Assembly (NCBI GenBank): GCA_965153455.1
Contig: OZ234498.1
Coordinates: 19,530,001 to 19,594,000 of the forward strand
Source of the DNA: Sphagnum compactum
Taxonomy: Eukaryota; Bryophyta; Sphagnopsida; Sphagnales
Length of the DNA stretch: 64,000 nt
Direction: 5' to 3'
A program made the translations under genes and the position numbers. A model generated the notes under the pieces. It was not told the DNA's origin. It searched no databases and was given only the letters and a program-made list of their open reading frames with translations. The stretch's first letter is position 1; every line of letters starts with the position of its first letter. This document shows positions 50,901-62,560 of this stretch, piece by piece.

Positions 50901-53550
50901 CATTTAGTGTAAACTATTTCAAGCGTTACTGGGGCTGTTTCATACCGGAGTATACAAAAGAGATGGGCATTACATACTGATGTCCTTCCAGGGAGGGCCT
51001 CGCAATTCAAAAAAGTATTACAGGTCAGATGTCTATCAACTATATGCAACTAAGTCATGAACATCAAGGAATCTGTGATTACTCCTGAAACTCAAACTGG
51101 AAAACTACTTACACCTCTTTTACATTCCTCTCAAAGCTTATTGGATACCTGTTGCTCCTAGTGATGCATTGTAAGACAGTGGTTTTGTTTCTTTTTTGAT
51201 AACAAGGCTAACAACACAGTAGATGGCAGCAAGGAAAATACAGTTGGAGATAGCATACATGCTAATAGATATTGATTCTAAACTCATTTCATAAGGCATC
51301 CAGGCTTCAATGGACATATAAAGTTTCTCCTCCATGTCATTCTCCTCCTTCCATACCTTCCATTTTTCTACAGTTCTGCTTGATACCAGCTGCAGAGCCA
51401 TAAGCCTGCATGACTGAATGAACAATGATGCCTATGTCCTCACATTTTGTTCCTAAATGCCATCAGTTTCCAAATGGCAGTCAGAGATATGGGCAACCCT
51501 AAAGTACTCAAAGTTTATCAAAGCTTTTGCTCATGGCATAATGATGGTATGCAGGGACCAGAACACACTGCCACACAAAGACAGTTGGAGGCTTGGAGTT
51601 CCCACTCACAGGCTTTCAGCCGTAGTAGAATATTCCTTCTTCTTACTTCCGTTTGCAACCTTTAGATGCTTGGCAGAGCATGTTTGCAAACAATGCACCT
51701 GCAGATAGTTTACTGAATAATGTATAGTGCTATTTGGAAAAAGTCTGTTCTTATTGTTGTTCTGAGATCTCAGGGGTAAGGCAAAGAATTTCCTTTTTGA
51801 CTTCAGTTTTTCAACAGTCCCAAGAGCAATCAGATCTGTTTGACCAGGATGATTTCATTTCCCTTATATTTTTTAATCATTCACACACCTTGCAGAAGAT
51901 GGTATGTGAGCCTAATATCTATGGATACTTATAACTGATCAGAAGAGGAAAGAGGATGTTGGTGACATATCACCAGTTGGCAAGACAATCTGAGACCTGA
52001 AGCTCCCGATCTCGATCAATCACAGCATCTGTATTGGGCCCAAATACACGAACTGTTACTGGTGGTAGTTGGCTTCCATTCTCACCCTCCAACTCAACCT
52101 TCAACACTGCACACCCATATGTTGATTGCTTGAGAAATGACAGAGGTTTGCCACTTATTGACATGTACCAAATATAATATCTGCCAGTAATGGTAGCAGG
52201 TGCTCATGATTTGCTTCTTTAACTTGAAGGACTGTCAAAGTTTCAGGTGGTGATAGTAATTGAGCCCCTAATAACAAGAGAATGCACCTCATGAGTGATG
52301 TCCAAACAAGCTTAATTGTCTCCCTCTGTGAGAACCCAGACATTTAGTGTAACTAAGGTGTATGTTATGTTAAAAGCTTTCTCCAATCTGTAGTCATGTG
52401 TTGTGAAGACATTGGTGTTCTTCGACAAATCCTATGACATAGAAAGATATTTGAATTCTAAGCGGCTCAGCTACTTGACGAATAAAGTTCATGCAGAAAA
52501 GAACAAAATAGGGAACAAGCTACTGTAATCAAGCTCACACAGTCTCAGCAGACATCAGATCCAGTTCTATAATGGGAGAAGATATTCTGGAAAACTGCTG
52601 CTACCACCAGGTTCAAAACAGATTCATTTGCTCATCATGTGTCCGAGACTTTGAGCACCTTGTATAACCAGGTTGGAGATCCACCAGAATTGTTTGAGAC
52701 ATACCCGGTGATATCAATTCTTGGACGGAATATTAGACAACTTTGTGGCTAGGCTAGCTAGTCCAAATTAGAGAGGTTAAAGGGATCTTACACATATTGG
52801 TGATACCGCCAGATATTTTTGTGATGGAAAGTGAGAAGACGTCCATGTCATCTGCCCATCTTCTCAACAGTGCTTTGCATACTTCTCTGCACACATGTCA
52901 CAAAAATAAGCCGGGAGTTTTTTAAGAGAAAAGATTGTCACGGTTGTGCAGTAAGCCAAACCCCTGGACACTACGAATGAAACGAACTCAAGATTTGTGC
53001 ACCATTTTTTTTCACTAACACATTGCTCATCCTCAGCATATGGATTTCCTCTTCGGCCACAAAGGGGATATACGCTCAGTTGTCCTAAAAACCATCTCAC
53101 TCATCTCGACAAATCTTTCTTTCTCTTTGCATCTCTTGTGCAGATGTACTAAGTGTACAGAGAGGACCTCCCTCCTGCCCAACAAACTTCTTCTTTGTAC
53201 CAGATCCAGATCCAGATCCAAAACTGAATCAAACCGCCAGACCTGACTTGTAAATTCAATTCGGAGTCCGGAAGAGTGGTATCCACGCTTAAATCACACA
53301 TCGGCACAGCCATGGAACTGTCCGGCCTGGCAGCAAAACTTGTATCCATGGTGAACGCCGGCGACGCCGGCATAATCATCCCAATCCCCTCCTCCTCTCC
53401 CTGCACTCTCTCACACTCCATCCTCCCGTTCTCCTGAAAACACTTCTTGTTCTCAAAACTTTCCTGAATTCCTTCCTTGCTCAACCTCTCCAACTCCAAT
53501 ACTCCAGAACCAAGCCCCTCCTCCTCCTGCTTTCGGAACAAGCTCATCAT
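47968..53550 (-). CDS. EKI: Ethanolamine/choline kinase (11 exons, 379-436 aa depending on start)
   Basis: Phosphorylates ethanolamine or choline, the first step of the CDP-ethanolamine/choline (Kennedy) pathway, in the cytosol. Minus-strand exons: 53550-53243, 52886-52792, 52106-51997, 50897-50792, 50274-50152, 49817-49726, 49453-49369, 49054-48949, 48738-48672, 48409-48317, 48093-47968. All borders are GT-AG and phases close without a stop. Landmarks: KISGGITN, VRVFGPNTDAVIDRDRELQ, AGFGAKLLGVFANGMVQSFI, RRLHELDIPGSK, the Brenner motif HNDLLSGN (catalytic-type D294, N299 from the longest start), then IYIIDYEYGSYSYRGYDIAN (D313) and HFNEHAGFECDYSLY. Exon 10-11 text (HMYWAIWAIVQ, STIDFDYLAYFYLR) fits the ethanolamine-kinase-like plant clade best. 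Start is uncertain: ATGs at 53550, 53421 and 53379 are in frame; the last gives 379 aa, nearest the plant norm. Substrate preference is inference. Confidence 0.93.
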
Positions 53551-53591
53551 GCAGAGTAACGATGATAATAACCTTCCTGGCTTTTGTTTCA

Positions 53592-53594
<3 letters not shown>

Positions 53595-53629
<35 letters not shown>
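53595..53629. repeat. TGCC/GGCA tetranucleotide microsatellite upstream of the kinase
   Basis: About eight to nine tandem tetranucleotides, 45 bases upstream of the most distal candidate kinase ATG. Probably in its 5' leader. Confidence 0.9.
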
Positions 53630-54124
53630 ATTGTTGGTACAAAGGCAGTGTTTGTAAGCGAGATTGAAGCTAAAAATGATACAGACTCCCGAGTTTAGGG
53701 CGCGACCAAACTCCTCTCTTGCCCAGCCTTACAGGGGAAAAAAAAACACAGTCCGGAAGAGGCAAGATTACTGTGCAATTGAGAATCGAAAACACAAAGA
53801 ACGAGATGACGCAACAGCTGAAGCGATTACGGCAAGAGAGCTTGAAAGTTAAAATCAACACAAAACGAAAGGCGAAGACAACAAGCACAAGAGCAGAATG
53901 CTCGACACGACATCTGCGAAATGCACGCCAGCTTCGAACTGCGGTGGTTAAGATGAGAGCAAACCGTAGCTGCACGTTGCGTACGTTGCTAGTGTACAGT
54001 ATCTCTCACTCTCGTATGTATGCATGTGTGTACATTGTAGATGGGAGAGAAATACCAAAAAAATAATTCTTTTTTTTAAAATTACTTTTGGGTCGCAAAC
54101 AACTCAGGGTTTTTTTTCTTTAAA
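53630..54124. other. Kinase promoter/leader region, no gene seen
   Basis: More complex and CG-containing sequence than the surroundings, as expected upstream of an expressed gene. Plus- and minus-strand frames here lack recognisable features. No TATA box was assigned. Confidence 0.4.
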
Positions 54125-54330
54125 GAATTTGTGATGTAGCCATCCAGAAAGTGGCAATCATCCAGAAAACAATTTAGCCAGATTTGGCAGCATACTAGCT
54201 ATGAAAGTAGGAAAAGGAAAAAAAAAAGGGAATCCCTCTATATACTTGGCTACCTACTGGAACTTGTCACAAAAATCTGGCAATTTAGAAAAATCAATTC
54301 CTTTGAAATCTGGCAAATTTGGGCCATTTT
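54125..54330 (+). repeat. Dispersed 'TAGCCAGATTTGGC' repeat copy
   Basis: Shares TTGTGATGTAGCC, TTTAGCCAGATTTGGC, ACTAGCTA, TTGGCTA and AAATCTGGC in order with 36500-36690. It is about 0.6 kb upstream of the kinase, in the opposite relative orientation to its tubulin counterpart. Confidence 0.7.
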
Positions 54331-55058
54331 TTTCCATGCAAAATCATTGAAAATATTCCATGAAAAATCATTGAAAAATCATTGAAAATTCACCCTACCA
54401 CATGTACCCAAATGGCACGAAGGTCCTGGGAGATTTAATAAAATTTCCTTACTTTGCAGAGAGAGAAAGGGAGGGGTGAAAGAGAGGGGACAGGGGGGTG
54501 AAACCAGGCCTAAAGATAGGGTGAAAGAGAGGGTGACTTTACGGATAACTCTACTTACTGTCCACTAAAAAAAACACAACTCATTATGAATTTGGCATTT
54601 GGAGAGCACTTTGGGGTGGGCACTTTATGGGTAAGGAAGAATCTCTGGAATTCATCAATCCTTCCGAAAAAAGAATTGTTGGAGTGAAGCAGTGTTGTTC
54701 CTTGAGAGGGCGGTGATGGGGTCTAGCCTACTGGGAATTTGCTCTTGAACATCATCACCTACTACAAACCATGTCTCTTAACATAAAAATTTGATGCACG
54801 GAAGATTATTGGCTTGTTGTTGTGCTATATTTTTTAGCTTTTTGGCTTTCCCTGTGTTTCTGAAAACCTTACTACTATTACCTTGGCAGCTTTGACATTA
54901 TTTGCATTTTATTTTTATAATATTGAAGCTTTCAGAATTTTTTTTGCAAAATGATAAATATTTTTGAAAGGGAAACATTGAATCTTCAAGAATATTTTAT
55001 TTGTCAAAATGAAAATTTCAAAATTAACTAATCAATTAATCGACAAACGTGAGCTCGA

Positions 55059-55177
55059 AACTTTGTTGAAATTGGGCACATTTTTAAAAATTGGCCTTTG
55101 GAGTGAAGTTAGAGGTTTGAAACTTTGTTGAAATTGGGCGCATTTTTAAAAATTGGCCTTTGGAGTGAAGTTAGAGG
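55059..55177. repeat. Tandem duplication of ~60 bp
   Basis: GAAACTTTGTTGAAATTGGG through GAAGTTAGAGGT occurs twice back to back, differing by about one base (GGGCACAT against GGGCGCAT). Confidence 0.92.
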
Positions 55178-55351
55178 TGAGTTTTGGAGTGTATCTCAAG
55201 GCAAAGTATCTACAAATGCCATGCCCATTTCATCATATTAGTGCTTGCTTTCTTCTAGGAGGGATACCTATAATATTGGCCCAGGTTGCTTAACAACCAA
55301 CCCACCCTCAAACCCCTGGTGAAACTGCCTTGAGCAAGCCAGAATGAACAA

Positions 55352-55405
55352 TCATCCACTGGATGCCCATTATGCCTCAGTTGTGGATGAACCTCAACTA
55401 AGTTA
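55352..55405 (-). repeat. Inverted copy of the short repeat at 36106-36165
   Basis: On the minus strand it reads GTTGAGGTTCATCCACAACT and then GGGCATCCAGTGGATG, as at 36.1 kb. Confidence 0.75.
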
Positions 55406-55520
55406 ATTCTGGTTTGTCACATCCAAATTTCAGTTACTTACTTTTTTCCAACCCCACCAATCTTGTATATAAAAGCAAACGTGGTGTATGTCTGTGTGGA
55501 CAAAAATTGGACAAAAATTG

Positions 55521-55553
55521 GGCAGTGACTGGAAGATTCTTCCAGTCACTGCC
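55521..55553. repeat. Perfect inverted repeat: 14-bp arms, 5-base loop
   Basis: GGCAGTGACTGGAA, loop GATTC, TTCCAGTCACTGCC. The hairpin lies between two copies of ATATAAAAGCAAACGTGGTG, at about 55467 and 55601. Confidence 0.95.
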
Positions 55554-55599
55554 CGTTCCTTGTGGAGCATCTGATGATGATAATATATAATAAATAAAT

Positions 55600-56050
55600 A
55601 ATATAAAAGCAAACGTGGTGTCTGTCTGTCGAGGTCCTGAAACCCAGATCCCGTTTGTCCGTCTGTCGAGGTTTTGAAACCCAGATCTCGTCTGTCCGTC
55701 TGTCGAGGTCTTGAAACTCAGATCCCGTCTGTCCGTCTGTTTGTCTTAAACCCCTAAACCACATCCTGTCTGTCTGTCTTAAACCCCTAAACCACATCCC
55801 CAAGAAGAAGAAGAAAAACAAGACGAGGTCTTGAAACGAGCGACGTCCTCAAAACCTTCGAGGACCTGAACCGAGGTGGCCAGAATCCTCGGTAAAAGAC
55901 CTGAATCGAGATTTTCAATACCCGGTCCAAACCTCGAGACGAACCTGAAACGAGGTTCCCAGAAAGAAAACCCATCGTTGGGGACCTGAAACGAGGTCCT
56001 CAAAGAGAAAACCCATCGTTAAGGTCCTGAAACGAGGTCCTCAGAGAGGC
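55600..56050. repeat. CGAGGT / CTGTCCGTCTGTC complex tandem array
   Basis: About four units of CTGTCGAGGT-TTGAAACYCAGATC and (CTGT)n phrases lie at 55618-55740. A duplicated CTTAAACCCCTAAACCACATC follows at 55744-55800. Then come irregular iterations of CCTGAAACGAGGTCCTCA and related phrases to about 56045. It is CG-rich and unlike its neighbours. Minus-strand frames translate as short degenerate peptide repeats (QTDG, GLRQTD) but lack coding hallmarks. Confidence 0.75.
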
Positions 56051-56496
56051 CAAAAAAAATAACGACCAAGACAACCGCTGCGGGGGACCGGGCGAGGTGC
56101 CACGGGTGGCTGGAGTGGCGTAGCCACGGGTCACAACACTCGTAAGACTGAACTGGGACAGCAAGTAAGTAGGTGGAAGACTACTAATAGCAACCCACTT
56201 GGACCAATCAAACTATTTACCCAATCAGAAACAGGAGCGGTCCATAAATAGACTCTTCCAGGGCTCCCCCCCAAGGGGGTCTGAAAGTTGTGCATTTTTT
56301 GGGGGCCCCAGCAATCTTTTAGTGGATTCAACTCATGGACCTCATCCAGGTTCTCCAATGCAGGATCACTCACATACTGAACATTGGTGGAGATGCTCTT
56401 AGTGCTTTCGCCCTGGACCTTGGTCAGAATCTAATGAGGCTCCAGGGCGAGAGATCCCAGGCGAAAAGGCACTAACGGTGCTTCACCATTTGTAAC
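56051..56496. other. Unclassified CG-containing segment, possible retroelement end
   Basis: Contains CAGGGCTCCCCCCCAAGGGG and a duplicated CCAGGGCGA / CCCTGGACC theme near 56410-56455. No credible gene. Might be LTR-derived; unsupported beyond composition. Confidence 0.3.
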
Positions 56497-56820
56497 AAGG
56501 GGTGTGTCACACTGTGGCCTTGCCATTTACATTAATAAGTACTCTTAAGGTGAAAGAAGAATTATGGAAACTCAAATATTTCGCCATGCGAAAATAATAT
56601 AATCTTCAAAAAATCCTCTAAAAGAGAGAAACCAAAATCCTTCACTAACTCTATAACTCATCTCAAGTTTCACCACAAGCCAAAATATCAAATTTCAAAT
56701 ATTCATATATAAAAATAGACCTATTATTACATAGGGGCCAAAATCCCTTAAGCTACTATATACTCTATAATGAATCTAAACCAATATCCTTGCTTTGGTA
56801 GGCATGGCCAACAAATAAGG
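56497..56820 (-). repeat. Inverted copy of the ~390-bp repeat found in the pectate-lyase-like intron
   Basis: The reverse complement aligns with 21309-21700 over nearly its whole length, with shared landmarks in the same order. Confidence 0.8.
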
Positions 56821-57034
56821 TGCTCAAATAGAAAGGCTCAGATGCATTCAATATCTTCTCCATCATTAAATCTGAATCCAATTAAACACAATTTCAGCTC
56901 AACTCAAATTCAATTAAAATTACATGCAATGTCATTCAATATTTCCATTGAAACTCATCCAAAGACTATAAATTCAAATTTTCTTTTTCTTTGGTTTGGC
57001 CTAAAGGCTCTCAAGAGTACCCTAGTTGAATAGC

Positions 57035-57190
57035 AGGTTCAACAAAAATTATATTATTTTTAGACATTCTGAAATTTTCAATATGTATTTTTCTCAAAGA
57101 AATTCTTTTTTTGTGAAGGTAAATGAACCATCTTTTGGAATATTTGGGAATATTTTATGTGTCAAAATGGATCTACCAAATTTAGTTGAA
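57035..57190 (+). repeat. Copy of the repeat at 20880-21070
   Basis: Shares ACATTCTGAAATTTTCAA, a TTTCTCAAA run, GTGAAGG and TTTTGGAATATTTGGG with the intron copy. Confidence 0.6.
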
Positions 57191-57239
57191 GAACTTTTTT
57201 ATTATTATTTTTAATAATATATTAGGGTGAACTCAAATA

Positions 57240-57765
57240 CACTCAACACATTCAAATTTAATATGCCAAATGCTAAACTTTGAACATACAACTTGATAAT
57301 TCCCACGCATGACCTTTGATTGAAAAGCTCATAAAGGCAAAACTATAGCCTTTGAAAAGGTCATTCCAACGTTGTATGACATGTTTAAATTGAAAATCAC
57401 TTGACCCATATTTCATGGGTTTTAGTGGTTGGGAATGAAATTGCTAATTTGAGTACCATTTATTTTTTTGGCCATATATAAGTTTTAGCTCACAACTTCA
57501 AATGAATAAGGCAAGCCCACTATCAATACCTTTCTAATGGTATATTAAAAACCTAATTTGGACCTTGTTTACGACTTGCATGTTTGGCCTAAAAGTTCAA
57601 GACTCCTATTGGACTACAACTCCTCGAGTGTACATCATTTGGGAGTGTTTAAGATTCATTTTTGGCACTCTCTTATGTTTGTCTGAATTTGCTTGAGTCC
57701 CAAGACAATCTCTTTGATTTTCATTGCTTCACTTTAATCATGAACCCAAGGTTAAGGTTGTGACA
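57240..57765 (+). repeat. Old copy of the repeat that forms the 24.9-26.8 kb insertion
   Basis: Carries degraded equivalents of the insertion landmarks in order: GACCTTTGATTG-AA-GCTCATAA, AAACTATAGCC, a TTCATGGGTTTTAGTGGTTG block, TTGGCCATATATAAG, CCTTTCTAATGGTAT, TTGGGAGTG, and a GAACCCAAGGTTAAGGTTGT-GACA-like end. It lacks the CG dinucleotides of the young copies. Confidence 0.65.
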
Positions 57766-58769
57766 TCTTTCCTCATAGTTCTCATAGCCTTCTTTTAAAG
57801 CCTAAATCTTGTAACACACAACACTCTCCTAAAGCCTATCTTGTTATGTCATATAACATTTGGGTGAAAAAGGGTACCTTCACATCTTCACAATGCCCTT
57901 GCAACCTCCTCCCCCTCATAATCTTCAAGCACACTATCATTATATTGCAACCTTATCAACTTTTTGCCTCACAATCCCATATTTTGCATAAATTAGACCA
58001 AACGTCACCACAACAAATCAAGGTTTAGTTTATTAATGTAATTGACCAAAAACTACCCAAAATGGATAAGACTAGAAAAAAATCATAGTCATTTTGGACA
58101 AGTTTTTAACAATGTCTAGTGCAATTAGGTGTTTTTTAACTAGACCCATGGATGGCACTTTTGATGTTGGTTCTTTTGCTTGGTGGTTTTTTTTACTAGT
58201 GTGTTTTTTTCAGATAAATATAACAAATCAAAATGGTGGTCACTTTTGACTAACCATTTATTTGACATGTGGCAACATATCATGTCAATGTTTTGTTATG
58301 TGGTAAAAAGGTAGGTTAATAGGTACCTACACCCTCCTTACAACCATAGGTTTATAATGTACATGTACATCATATATTATATACATCACCAATTATACAA
58401 ATTCATATATATACATGATTTGCCCAAATTTGAACCCAAGATTTCATGGAGGCATCCAAATGCATTTGCCACCAAATTACACAACTTTTTGTTGACAAAA
58501 CATGTACAATATTTCATTTTACCTTTTTAATTACAAAATCATTAGGAAATCCCCAAATTAATGTACTTTTCTATTTCAATTTTTTTTTCAAATGAAACAA
58601 ATTTTTAAAAATTGTAATTTATTAAAGATTTATTCAATAAAACCAATATATTTTATCAATAATCAAATGAGTTATAAGAAAATGTTTTTGAAAAATATAA
58701 ATTGTCAAAAAATTTAAACATGTAAAGTTATGATTCTTCCATTTCAAACTACATTCATTATGTGATTGT
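57766..58769. other. AT-rich intergenic, no gene seen
   Basis: Homopolymer-rich with no supported feature. Confidence 0.5.
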
Positions 58770-59320
58770 ACTAGGTGGGTCATAGGAAGTAGGTACGTAG
58801 ATAGGTGGGTAGAAAAGGTAGGTATGTTATAGGATGGTATGTGGGATGTAGGAAGTAAGTAGTTAATGCCTAATCATAGGTATGTAAGTTGAAGATAGGT
58901 AAACTTAAATAGGTAAGTATGTTGTAAGACATGGTGGGTGGGATGTACAAGGTAGGTTATAGGTAAGTAAGTAGGTACGTAAAAAGGTTAGGTAATTATA
59001 AATAGGTAGGTTGGAGGTAGATAAACCTGGCCAAATTAGATGGTAGGTAGGTAAGTATGTTGTAGGATGATTGATAAAAAGTAAGTAAGGAAGGTTATAG
59101 GACATAAGAGGTATGATGTCAATTTGTAGGTGGTATATAAGAGGTAGGATGTAGGTTATAGGTAGGTAAGTTGTAGGATAAAAGGAAGTATGAAAACGTA
59201 GGGAGGTAGGTTGTAGAATGGGAAGTGGGAGATATGATGGTAAATTATAAATAAGAGATAAATAGGTTGTAGGATGGAAGTTGGATGACCTAGGTAGACA
59301 TGCTTAAGTTACCTACCTAC
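58770..59320. repeat. Degenerate GTAG/GGTA tetranucleotide-derived array
   Basis: Hundreds of bases of interrupted GTAGGTAGG, AGGTAAGTA and TTGTAGGATG phrases. The complementary CTACCTACC motif also occurs at about 35985-36065 and 36320-36345. Confidence 0.8.
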
Positions 59321-59388
59321 CTTGTTGGCCTATTAGTTAGCATGGGATCTCCCACTTTGCCATAATATCATTGGTCATCTTGACCATA

Positions 59389-59650
59389 GATGTCATTTTT
59401 TTTTGTTCAATTTGATTAGATGTCCCATTTGATTAAAAAAACATTGACCATTTTGACTAAGGGCATGTCATTTGTTTTTGTCCAAGTTGATTAAATGTCC
59501 CACTTGATTAAAAAATCATTGGCCATTTTGATTAAGGGTGTCATTTTTTTATTCAACTTGATTAAATGTCCCACTTCATAAAAATCATTGACCATTTTGA
59601 CCAAGGTGGTCATTTTTTTGTTCAACTTGGCTAGATGTCCAGTTTGATAC
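59389..59650. repeat. Four diverged ~70-75 bp tandem units
   Basis: Each unit has GTCATTTTTTTGTTCAA, TTGATTA-ATGTCCCA-TT and AAAAATCATTGACCATTTTG, ending in GACYAAGG. Spacing shrinks slightly from unit to unit. Confidence 0.85.
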
Positions 59651-59989
59651 ATAGTCAAACCTCACTTTAATCAAGTTGTCATGTTCCCGATTTCAATTAT
59701 CAAAATTCTCATAATTAATATTAATTTATTTGAAATTTTTATATTAAATTTGACAATGGACATTCATGGACAATATTTTATGGTACTTCTAATGGAAAAA
59801 AGGTAAAAAGAACTTATGGCATGCTCTTTAATTTTGCACATTAAGGAAAGAGGGATGTGTAAAAGCTTTAAGATGGGGACTAAGATGACGTGACAAGTTC
59901 ATGAACTTTTCATAAACAAATGACTTACACAAGCTAAACAATAATAATGATTAAGGGAAATGGGAACAACTTTGGGTCAGGATTTGCTT

Positions 59990-61200
59990 TGGACTCATCA
60001 CATTCCCATGCCCCAAACTTTGGACCTTGTCATGGGGATTACATTGAAATGACTTTTTGTCTTGGTTACGAGTCCCATAAATTTGCAGGTTCATAACTTT
60101 TTAATATGAGCTTTGATTGAGGAATTTCCAATTACAAAGTTATAGCCCTTAACAAAATCTTTGCAACAATTTGTTGCACAGTTCCATCAAGGGTCATTTG
60201 ACCTTTGTTTCTTAGGTTTTCATGGTTAAGACTCAAGTTGCTGATATGATTTTTAGAAAATAAAATAAAAATTATGTGCAATTTAACTTGTAGCTCCAAA
60301 TGAAAAATGTGAGTTTACTTTTGATATGTATGCTTTGAGAGCTTTTCAATGGTAGAAATGTTTTTTGATTTGCACAAGGTGTACCCTTGCATTTTTGTCC
60401 CAAATCTTTGGGTCATTTTCGAACTCCAACTCCCAAAGTGAGAGTTCATCCCAAAAGTTTTTAAAATGTTTCATTTTCATTCTCACAATGTTTAGACCTC
60501 TTTCTTGCCTTAGTTTATTCTCAACCCATTTCTTCTTTCCTATGCCCTAGTTTTGATCATGAATCCAAAGATAAGGTCGTGATAAAAATGGTGCACAAAC
60601 AAAATCAAAGGATACATTCAGATGACTCACCATGGCCCAAATTTGAGAGGAGTTAATCCTCTCCTCCCTATAATATATTTTATAAATTGTAATGAAGATT
60701 GCATAAAAATGATGCAACTTTTGGAGACTTCCAATGGGAGTTTTGAAATCCCCAAATTAGGAATTGTGTGGGTTCATAACTCATTCATATGGAGTTTGAT
60801 TGAGGAGCTTTTTGAAACAATTGTTGTAGCCATTGAAAAAGCCATTTCAACGATGTATTGCTTGTTCCAATAGGACTTCTCCAATTCTAAGCAATTTGAA
60901 CTTTTTTGTTGAACATTTTAATGGTCAAAAATTAATTTGTTAATTCAATGCCTAGCTTTTAAAAAATTAATCATAACTTGTATTTTAGATTTTGGAATGG
61001 CAAAGGTGACATCATTCTAGATACCTAATTTTCAAAATCTTTCTAACAATTAAAAAGAGGCTTCATTTGGACAACCTTTGATCCCCAACCCTTTAAATTT
61101 TTTTTTTTGACATCATACAACTCAAATTGTTAAAGTGGAAATCCATTTGGGAATGTTGGGACTCATTTTTGTACACTTGAATTTGTCATGATTTTGATTA
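59990..61200 (+). repeat. Two further old copies of the insertion-type repeat in tandem
   Basis: Copy a (about 59990-60585) has AAACTTTGGACCTTGTCATG, TTCATAACTTTTTAATATGAG, AGTTATAGCCCTT, GAGAGCTTTTCAATGG, CTCCCAAAGTGAGAG and a GATAAGGTCGTGATA end. Copy b (about 60600-61190) opens ACTCACCATGGCCCAAATTT and repeats TTCATAACTCATTCATATGG and GTTGTAGCC. Strand and order match 24.9-26.8 kb. Confidence 0.65.
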
Positions 61201-62042
61201 TGGATGACACTTCAATAATTGGATGATCCATCATCACATTAAATCTATACAATTTGTCATTATTGTCAAATATATATTTTATTTTGACATAATATCAAGA
61301 TGAAAATTTCAGAATTTATTATTTTTATTCCAAAGTCAAATTTGAATTTTTTTTATTTAAGTAAATAAATAAGTATTATGGTAATATTGGCTAGAAATGT
61401 TGTAAAATTAAAGAAGAAGAAAACACCATGGGTGTTGGGTTTCTTGTTCAAAATTTTAGTGTCAATTGAATGTCAATCATTTAAAACAACATAGAGCCAT
61501 TTTTACATCATGGATCAAATATTTGAGGCATCCGACTCTATTTTTGAATTTCTAGGTCAAAATCTAGCAAAAAAAAGTTTTCAAAAATTTCAAAACAATT
61601 CAAAAGAATGGGGAAAAAAATCAAATATTGTAAATGTAAAAATCTTTTAAGAGATCTTTTTTATATTTATGACATGTAGGTCAAAATCTGGCAAAACAAT
61701 TCCAGAAATTTCCAAAAACCTTTCAAAACATCAATTTCTAGGGTATAAAAATAAAAATCTTTAGGCATCCTTGTACAATTTACCTAGTGTTTTTTTTGTG
61801 GCAAAATATTTTCCAATTTTTTTTTCCCTGTCAACTATTCCTTTAAAAATGCCAAAAATCGAAAATAATTCAAAAAATTGTCATGTTTCTATACATTGTT
61901 CAACGCAAGTAGCTAAGATATGAAAGGATTTTAATAAATTTATATTTTCATACCTAGTTTATAGCCAAATGTGGCTAAATCTCCTTGTGGATGATTTGCT
62001 AGTGCAACAAAATCAAAAGATTGGGAAAAAAAAAAAAAAAAC

Positions 62043-62075
<33 letters not shown>

Positions 62076-62340
62076 GCTATTACTAAGAAGGGTCAAAATG
62101 TGGCGACATAAAAAAAAAAAAAATGGTAAAAAAAAGGCTTTTAAAAACCCCCCAAAAAATCGAAAGGTTAATGATTTTGTCACTGTTTTGAAAAAGAAAT
62201 TGCGAAAAAAAAAGCACTTCATGGATTTAAATCTACCTATTTGGCAAAAAAAATCATTGCACCAAAAAAAAAAAAAAGAAGAAAAAAAAGAAAGAAAAAA
62301 GGGCAGTTCCCAAACATTTAATTCTAATGTCTAAAAGAGA
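61201..62340. other. AT-rich intergenic with long A runs, no gene seen
   Basis: Poly-A and AAAC/AAAG runs (62020-62300) create artificial Lys-rich frames. An inverted relative of the TAGCC repeat is near 61950-62000. Confidence 0.5.
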
Positions 62341-62458
62341 GAGATCTCTTGTGTGCGAGTCTCTTCTGTTTGTCTGTCTTGTCTCCGCCTCCATCTCTTC
62401 CCGCTACATTTGGTAAACCTAACCCGAACCGAACCCGAACGTAAATGGGAGGTGGGGG

Positions 62459-62488
62459 CAAGACAGACAGACAGACAAACAGAAACAA

Positions 62489-62520
<32 letters not shown>

Positions 62521-62560
62521 AGGGAGGGAGGGATGGATGGACACACACACACACGCACAG
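62459..62560. repeat. Compound microsatellite (GACA, GA, GGGA, CA) upstream of the terminal gene
   Basis: Runs of GACA, then GA (about 62488-62514), GGGA/GGAT (62512-62540) and CA (62541-62555). Probably in the promoter or leader of the gene starting at 62816. Confidence 0.9.
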
